Of a stretch of 10,000 bases of DNA, positions 5,357 to 10,000 are shown one piece after another. The translations under genes were made by a program, and so were the position numbers. The notes under the pieces were generated by a model that ran no database searches, was not told the DNA's origin, and worked only from the letters and a program-made list of their open reading frames with translations. The stretch is from Rheinheimera sp. Its GTDB lineage: Bacteria; Pseudomonadota; Gammaproteobacteria; Enterobacterales; Alteromonadaceae. The DNA lies in assembly GCF_020217005.1 (NCBI RefSeq), contig NZ_JAIWOI010000321.1, forward strand, positions 1 to 10,000, read 5' to 3'. Numbering within the stretch: position 1 is the stretch's first letter; the number at the start of each line of letters is the position of its first letter.

Positions 5357-6558
5357 GGCTCCTGCTGTCGGCCACCTATCCGCTGGAAAGTACTTAAGGT
5401 AAAAAGCGGTAGTGTTGCAAACAAAGTTTCAAAAATCTCGGCCTGAATTTGTTCGTAGTTGGCCCAGACTTTATCAGCACTGAAGCAATAAATTTCCAGC
5501 GGTAAACCTACTTCGTTGGATTCCAGCTGACGCACCATTAGTGTCATGTCCTGATTAATCTTTGGGTTTTGCTGTAATAGCCACTGGGTGTAGTGGCGAA
5601 ACAGCTTCAGGTTGGTTAGGTGAGGTTGTTGTAATAAGTCTTTCGCCTGCTGCGTAGCAAAAAATGGTTCTAGCACCTGTTGTTGCAGCAGTTGCTGTAT
5701 TTCCGCTTCGTCCAGAAAACCTATGCTGTGAATATCAATTTTGATGGCCCTTTTAATACGACGCCCACCGGATTGTTGCATGCCCCGCCAGTTTTTAAAC
5801 GAGTCGGAAATCAAAGCATAAGTCGGAATAGTAGTAATGGTATTGTCCCAGTTCTGCACTTTGACCGTCGTTAGTGCCACTTCAATCACAGCACCGTCAG
5901 CACCGTATTTTGGCATTTCAATCCAGTCGCCTCTGTTCACCATATTGTTGGTGGCCAGCTGAATACTAGCGACTAAGCCTAAAATAGTGTCTTTAAACAC
6001 CAGTAATAATACCGCTGTCAAAGCCCCCAGGCCACTGAGCAAATACACCGGCGATTTACCCAGCAAAGTACTAAGGACCAAGATAGCAACGACAATAAAG
6101 TCGAGTAATTTCAGAACCTGCGCTAGTCCCAGATAGGGGACATTGCTTTGCCTGTCTACAGCACTATAGATGGCTGCAGCAAAATTAATCAATGCAGCAA
6201 AAGCCATACCTGCAAAACAATACAGATAGATCCACAGCCCTAAATGTACTGCAGATCTGAAATCTGGCCAATGTTGGAAAAATTGTTCAGCTGAGCTGAT
6301 CAGCACCACAGCGGGCACTAAATGCGCCAGATGGCTTGCCAGTTGTAGTCGCTGCTTTTCAGTTTGATGTTGTAAGTCGCCGTCAACTTTATCCAGCAAG
6401 TGGGCTACGGCGGGTAACAAATAACGCCGGGCCAGCACAAAAAGCAAGCTTAATAGCAACAAGGCCAGCAGTAGTCTGATGGCCAGCATCGACAGATGTT
6501 CCGGCACTAAGTTCAGACCAAGGTAACTGGCTAAGTACTGTAAATACAGATCTAACAC
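5353..6558 (-). CDS. ybdG: YbdG-type MscS-family mechanosensitive channel
   Basis: Inner-membrane small-conductance mechanosensitive channel that opens under membrane tension during hypo-osmotic shock. In E. coli YbdG (about 415 residues) is linked to the miniconductance MscM activity and osmotic sensing. The 401 residues contain hydrophobic segments near 24-44, 76-92, 103-130, 145-165 and 172-205, the last being the pore-lining helix. The cytoplasmic MscS beta domain follows, with the YbdG-like stretch from KYGADG (217-222) through VKVQNWDNTITTIPTYAL to SDSFKNWRGM (251-260). Resemblance to E. coli YbdG there is strong. Translation starts at GTG 6558, inside the last codons of the upstream acyltransferase (7-base overlap), with GGAA about 8 bases before it. 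It is the last gene of the operon and no terminator follows. Confidence 0.9.
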   Translation of the reverse strand: MLDLYLQYLASYLGLNLVPEHLSMLAIRLLLALLLLSLLFVLARRYLLPAVAHLLDKVDGDLQHQTEKQRLQLASHLAHLVPAVVLISSAEQFFQHWPDFRSAVHLGLWIYLYCFAGMAFAALINFAAAIYSAVDRQSNVPYLGLAQVLKLLDFIVVAILVLSTLLGKSPVYLLSGLGALTAVLLLVFKDTILGLVASIQLATNNMVNRGDWIEMPKYGADGAVIEVALTTVKVQNWDNTITTIPTYALISDSFKNWRGMQQSGGRRIKRAIKIDIHSIGFLDEAEIQQLLQQQVLEPFFATQQAKDLLQQPHLTNLKLFRHYTQWLLQQNPKINQDMTLMVRQLESNEVGLPLEIYCFSADKVWANYEQIQAEIFETLFATLPLFTLSTFQRIGGRQQEP

Positions 6559-7475
6559 AAGACATTTTCCGACTTTGATGATTCTGGAGAATGGTAAGCC
6601 GCTATGGCTTGATCTTTTTTAAGCCAGCGCTGATTGAGCCAATTCTGAAAGCTGATTCTGAAGTTTTCATCGTTAAAATAGTCACCTATGATCTGATGAT
6701 CCACAGGCAGTATTTCAACCTGCACTACCACACGTTTTAAACGGCCACAGAGCATGTCTAAAGCAACATGACCGGGATTGTCGGGGTAAAGTATAGTGAC
6801 ATCCAGTACGGCATGAAATTGTTGGCCCATACTGGCCAACGTAAAAGCTATGCCACCGGCTTTGGGTGGCAATAAATGCCGGAACGGACTGCGCTTTTGT
6901 TTGTGCTTGTGTTCGGTGAAGCGGGTCCCTTCGACAAAATTAATAATGGTTGTTGGGGTATCTTTAAACTTCTCGCAGGAAATACGTGTAGTTTCAATGT
7001 CTTTGCCTTTTAATGCCGGATTTTTTGCAATCTGTGCCTGGCTATAACGTTTCATAAAAGGCATATCCAAAGCCCAGGAGCCTGAACCAATAAAAGGTAC
7101 CCATTTCAGCTCTTCTTTCAGAAAAAACTTGGGTTCAGGGATTCGATTAAGCGCAAACTGACTCAATACCGGAATATCCAGCCAGCTTTTATGATTCGAA
7201 ATCAATAAATACCAGCTGTCTTTTTTCAGTTCAGTCACGCCGCTGACCTGCCATTCCACCTGATTAAACAGTTCCATCAGGACTTTGTTGTAAGCTGACC
7301 AGCCGCGATAAGCCCAATGAGCAGGTTTGGACCAGAACGCTCTGGTTTTTGCGCTGGGGGACAATAACTTGGCTATTCCAATCAGAGTGACGATGCTGCC
7401 CCACAAGGCCAGATTGCAGCTAAATAGCAAAAAGGCGAAAGGGGCCTTTATGATCACAGGTAACCAGTACAACAT
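6552..7475 (-). CDS. yihG: YihG-type lysophosphatidic acid acyltransferase
   Basis: Membrane-bound PlsC-family enzyme that transfers an acyl chain to the sn-2 position of lysophosphatidic acid in phospholipid synthesis. In E. coli YihG is an accessory homologue of PlsC. The 307 residues match YihG (about 310). An N-terminal membrane segment spans about 9-37. The catalytic HX4D motif is H95 to D100 (NHKSWLD), the substrate-binding block is FVEGTRF (180-186), and LLPPKAGGIA (201-210) follows. The stretches ALDMPFMKRYS and GKDIETTRISCEKF closely resemble E. coli YihG. Its ATG overlaps the TGA of the upstream paralogue by one base (TGATG), with GGAG only 3 bases before the ATG, suggesting translational coupling. 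It shares an operon with the paralogue and ybdG. Confidence 0.9.
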   Translation of the reverse strand: MLYWLPVIIKAPFAFLLFSCNLALWGSIVTLIGIAKLLSPSAKTRAFWSKPAHWAYRGWSAYNKVLMELFNQVEWQVSGVTELKKDSWYLLISNHKSWLDIPVLSQFALNRIPEPKFFLKEELKWVPFIGSGSWALDMPFMKRYSQAQIAKNPALKGKDIETTRISCEKFKDTPTTIINFVEGTRFTEHKHKQKRSPFRHLLPPKAGGIAFTLASMGQQFHAVLDVTILYPDNPGHVALDMLCGRLKRVVVQVEILPVDHQIIGDYFNDENFRISFQNWLNQRWLKKDQAIAAYHSPESSKSENVLC

Positions 7476-8368
7476 CAGCTCCGTTCTCCCTGCTTCAGAT
7501 CGGTCAGTAACTGATCCTTATCTAACCACAATTGATTGACCCAAGCCTGAAATTTCTGTCTAAACGCCGGATCTTCGTAGTCTCCAATCAGTGCAGGATC
7601 TATAGGTAATACCCGCACCCGCACTTTAATGTCGTGCACCTTACCGGAAATATAATCCCAGAAGGTTGGGATGCGCTTTGGATAACAAATGGTCACATCC
7701 AGCAGCTTATGTAAATGTTCGCCCATGGCATTGAGCACAAAAGAAATACCGCCTGCTTTAGGTTTAAGTAAATGGGTAAAAGGTGATTGTTGTTTGTCAT
7801 GTTTGTGTTGAGTAAAACGAGTACCTTCAAGGAAATTCATTACAGACACTGGTTTGTAGCGAAACTTCTCACAGGCTTTGCGGGTGGTGGCTATGTCTGT
7901 GCCTTTAAGTTCAGGTTTTTCCACCAGCTGCTTAGCGGTTAAACGCTGCATAAAAGGGAAATCCAAGGCCCACCAGCACAGGCCAATTACTGGCACATAA
8001 ATCAGTTCTTTTTTCAGGAAGAATTTCAAAAACGGCGCTTTGTGATTAAAGACCTTCTGTAAAACCAGAATATCGACCCAGGACTGATGGTTGGCCATCA
8101 CCAGATACCAGTCTTTTACGCTTAAATTTTCCAGGCCTTTGATATCCCAGCGAATACGGGTGAAAACTCTGCTGGTTAAATTGTTTAGAGTGATCCAACT
8201 GGTGGCGCAGAAGTCGAGCAAATAGGTGATCCAGGTTTGCCAGATTTTAATAGGTGGCAATTTCACTATGGCCAGGATCAGAATTGGAGTGGCCCAAAAA
8301 ATTGTATTGACCACGTACAGCAGAAAAGAAAGCGAGCCACGTATCGGGGCTGGTAAAAAATGCAGCAT
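7475..8368 (-). CDS. Second YihG-like PlsC-family acyltransferase (tandem paralogue)
   Basis: 297-residue membrane acyltransferase closely related to its downstream neighbour, so the pair probably arose by tandem duplication. Hydrophobic residues at about 12-36 form a membrane anchor. The catalytic motif is H94 to D99 (NHQSWVD), followed by FFLKKEL (116-122), WALDFPFM (133-140), FLEGTRF (179-185) and LLKPKAGGISF (200-210). All catalytic residues are intact, so it should be an active lysophosphatidate (or other lysophospholipid) acyltransferase; differences from the neighbour suggest another acyl-chain or head-group preference. Translation starts at ATG 8368 with a strong AGGTGGTGA site (8381-8373). 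It is the first gene of the acyltransferase-ybdG operon. The speA terminator ends about 25 bases upstream and no promoter is evident in that gap. Confidence 0.88.
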   Translation of the reverse strand: MLHFLPAPIRGSLSFLLYVVNTIFWATPILILAIVKLPPIKIWQTWITYLLDFCATSWITLNNLTSRVFTRIRWDIKGLENLSVKDWYLVMANHQSWVDILVLQKVFNHKAPFLKFFLKKELIYVPVIGLCWWALDFPFMQRLTAKQLVEKPELKGTDIATTRKACEKFRYKPVSVMNFLEGTRFTQHKHDKQQSPFTHLLKPKAGGISFVLNAMGEHLHKLLDVTICYPKRIPTFWDYISGKVHDIKVRVRVLPIDPALIGDYEDPAFRQKFQAWVNQLWLDKDQLLTDLKQGERS

Positions 8369-8372
8369 TGAT

Positions 8373-8381
8373 TCACCACCT
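8373..8381 (-). promoter_or_regulatory. Strong ribosome binding site of the first acyltransferase gene
   Basis: AGGTGGTGA on the minus strand lies 4 bases before the ATG at 8368-8366, the best Shine-Dalgarno match in this operon. It indicates that the gene starts its own translation block rather than depending on coupling to speA. Confidence 0.65.
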
Positions 8382-8393
8382 AATCATTAATTT

Positions 8394-8424
8394 AAAAAAG
8401 AAAAGCAGGCGGGCCTGCTTTTCT
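8394..8424 (-). terminator. Intrinsic terminator downstream of speA
   Basis: A perfect 12-bp inverted repeat (AGAAAAGCAGGC / GCCTGCTTTTCT, 8399-8410 with 8413-8424) with a GG centre is followed, reading leftward, by TTTTTTAAATT. This is a textbook Rho-independent terminator about 26 bases past the speA stop. On the plus strand no T-run follows the stem. Confidence 0.88.
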
Positions 8425-8450
8425 CTCATCCGATCAGTGGCAAGTTTACC

Positions 8451-10000
8451 TTAATCTTCGAAGTAGGTGTAACCATAAACCCCGGCTTTTAGCTCATCTA
8501 AATACGAGGTCTGCATTTCCGGGCTGAAGTCCATCTTGGCTAATTGCTTCTGATAAGAGGCAAGCAGCTTCTTGGCATCAAACTGTACATAACGTAATAC
8601 GTCAGCCACAGTGTCACCTTTGATGGCGTTGGTCAGGCGATAGCCGCCTTCGTCATCCAGTTCCACATGCACTGAGTCTGTGTCACCAAACAGGTTATGC
8701 AGGTCCCCCAGTATTTCCTGGTAAGCACCGACCATAAACATACCCAGCAGGAACTGCGAGTCTTCTTTGTATGAAGGCAGCGGCAAGCTGGATTCGATAC
8801 CGTTACCGTCGGCATAACTTTTCAGTACACCGTCTGAGTCACAGGTAATGTCCTGAATAATAGCGCGGTGTTCAAGCGATTCATTCATCCGTTCCAGTGG
8901 CATCACAGGGAATAACTGGTCAATACCCCAGGCATCCGGCATAGACTGGAACAAAGAGAAGTTCACGAACAGCTTGTCGGCTAATTTCTCATTCAGTTCA
9001 TCGTGAATATCACGGTGTGAACGTGAAGATAAATCCAGCTTGTTTTTCACTTTGTTGATAGTGGCAAAGTAAATTTGCTCAAGCAAAGACCAGTCTTTGA
9101 GCGTCAGCAGGCCGTGCACGTACTGAGCATGGGCATCGGTAAAATAATGTACAGCGTCGTGGTAAGCTTCAACTGCAGTACGAGGTGTGACGTTTTTATA
9201 GGAATCCCACAAGGCCCAAATCACAGCTGGTGAGTCTTCGCTTGGTTCTGGCATGTTGACCAGACCTGGCGCACGTTCTACGTCAATCGCATCAGTAATT
9301 AATACAGCGTGGTGTGCAGTCATAGCACGGCCAGACTCAGTGATAATGTTCGGGTGCGGTAAGTCGTATTCGTCACAGACTTCTTTTAAGCCGTACACTA
9401 CGTTACGGGCATATTCCAGCATGGTGTAGTTCATGGAGCAGGCAGAACGTGAGTTCGAACCTTCGTAGTCCACACCTAAACCGCCACCTACGTCAACAGT
9501 CGTGATAGGCACACCTAAAGTGCGCAGTTCAGCGTAGTGACGGGCACATTCACGAATGGCGTTGTGAATGTCACGAATGTTCGCAATTTGCGAGCCTATA
9601 TGGAAATGCACTAACTGCAACAGGTCCAGTTTGCCGGCATCACGCAGAATATCAATGGCTTGCAGCACTTGAGTTGCGGTTAGGCCAAACTTGCCTTTTT
9701 CGCCGCCAGTGTTCTGCCATTTGCCTTTACCAACAGAATTCAGCTTGATACGGATACCAATTAAAGGGGCCTGACCTAAGCTGTCGATTTCACGGATTAA
9801 GGTTTTTAATTCAGTGATTTTTTCAACCACCACATACACCTGATGGCCCATCATCTGGCCAATGGTGGCCAAACGCAGGAATTCAGAATCTTTATAGCCG
9901 TTACAGACGATACGCAGTGGTTTGTCTGTGATGCCTAAAATAGCCATCAGTTCAGGCTTGGAACCTGCTTCTAAACCTACTTTACCGCTGTCATGGCTGA
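8451..10000 (-). CDS. speA: Biosynthetic arginine decarboxylase SpeA (N-terminus outside window)
   Basis: PLP-dependent fold-III decarboxylase converting arginine to agmatine, the first step of the agmatine route to putrescine. The frame is open to the right edge: 17 codons beyond the internal ATG at 9947 encode SHDSGKVGLEAGSKPEL, which matches SpeA, so that ATG is not the start. About 515 of roughly 630-660 residues are visible; the missing N-terminus holds the PLP-binding lysine. Visible family motifs, in order, are GLEAGSKPEL, IVCNGYKD, SGKWQ-like GKGKWQNTGGEKGKFGL, HFHIGSQ, DVGGGLGVDYEG (phosphate-binding glycines), ITESGRA, NFSLFQSMPDAWGIDQLFP, DITCDSDG with the active-site cysteine encoded at 8843-8841, and GAYQEILGDLHNLFGD. 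The C-terminus ends in GYGYTYFED-like residues (YGYTYFED), as in E. coli. An intrinsic terminator follows. Confidence 0.96.
   Translation of the reverse strand, partial: SHDSGKVGLEAGSKPELMAILGITDKPLRIVCNGYKDSEFLRLATIGQMMGHQVYVVVEKITELKTLIREIDSLGQAPLIGIRIKLNSVGKGKWQNTGGEKGKFGLTATQVLQAIDILRDAGKLDLLQLVHFHIGSQIANIRDIHNAIRECARHYAELRTLGVPITTVDVGGGLGVDYEGSNSRSACSMNYTMLEYARNVVYGLKEVCDEYDLPHPNIITESGRAMTAHHAVLITDAIDVERAPGLVNMPEPSEDSPAVIWALWDSYKNVTPRTAVEAYHDAVHYFTDAHAQYVHGLLTLKDWSLLEQIYFATINKVKNKLDLSSRSHRDIHDELNEKLADKLFVNFSLFQSMPDAWGIDQLFPVMPLERMNESLEHRAIIQDITCDSDGVLKSYADGNGIESSLPLPSYKEDSQFLLGMFMVGAYQEILGDLHNLFGDTDSVHVELDDEGGYRLTNAIKGDTVADVLRYVQFDAKKLLASYQKQLAKMDFSPEMQTSYLDELKAGVYGYTYFED

Noticed and set aside
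8633..8815. 60-residue minus-strand open frame inside speA
   Set aside because: It is an alternative frame within the conserved arginine decarboxylase gene and shows no protein-like features of its own.
8451..9947. ATG at 9947 as the speA start
   Set aside because: The frame continues to the window edge and the upstream codons encode conserved SpeA sequence (GLEAGSKPEL).

Overview
The window looks like chromosomal DNA from a gammaproteobacterium of the Alteromonadales/Rheinheimera/Shewanella kind. This is inferred from the E. coli-like relatives (CnoX/YbbN, YbdG, YihG, SpeA), moderate base composition and Gln-rich proteins; the genus is not proven. Two genes are cut by the window edges: a leftward antitoxin at the left and speA at the right.

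Left edge (1-256): the first 32 bases, read leftward, are the start of a Phd/YefM-type antitoxin gene (MQTLTANDAK...) with a good ribosome binding site, a plausible promoter and a 14-bp palindrome. The rest is a divergent control region shared with the rightward cnoX gene.

Rightward operon (257-3347): a CnoX-like redox chaperone (thioredoxin fold plus TPR), an exported trypsin-like serine protease without a PDZ domain, and an inner-membrane protein with an N-terminal FHA domain. The last two overlap by 10 bases. The set suggests a protein-quality or envelope-stress module, but the link between the three is inferred.

Middle (3348-5356): a leftward single-domain CheY-like response regulator with a clear intrinsic terminator, then a divergently transcribed SAM-dependent methyltransferase of the Methyltransf_32/METTL25 kind. 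The methyltransferase stop codon overlaps that of the convergent ybdG gene by 4 bases.

Right half (5353-10000, all leftward): speA (biosynthetic arginine decarboxylase, start outside the window), its intrinsic terminator, then a tightly overlapping three-gene operon. That operon holds two paralogous YihG-type lysophosphatidate acyltransferases and a YbdG-type MscS-family mechanosensitive channel. It pairs phospholipid acyl-chain remodelling with a membrane-tension channel. The speA terminator leaves only about 25 bases before the first acyltransferase, so how that operon is transcribed is an open question.

No CRISPR array, insertion sequence, tRNA or rRNA was seen.
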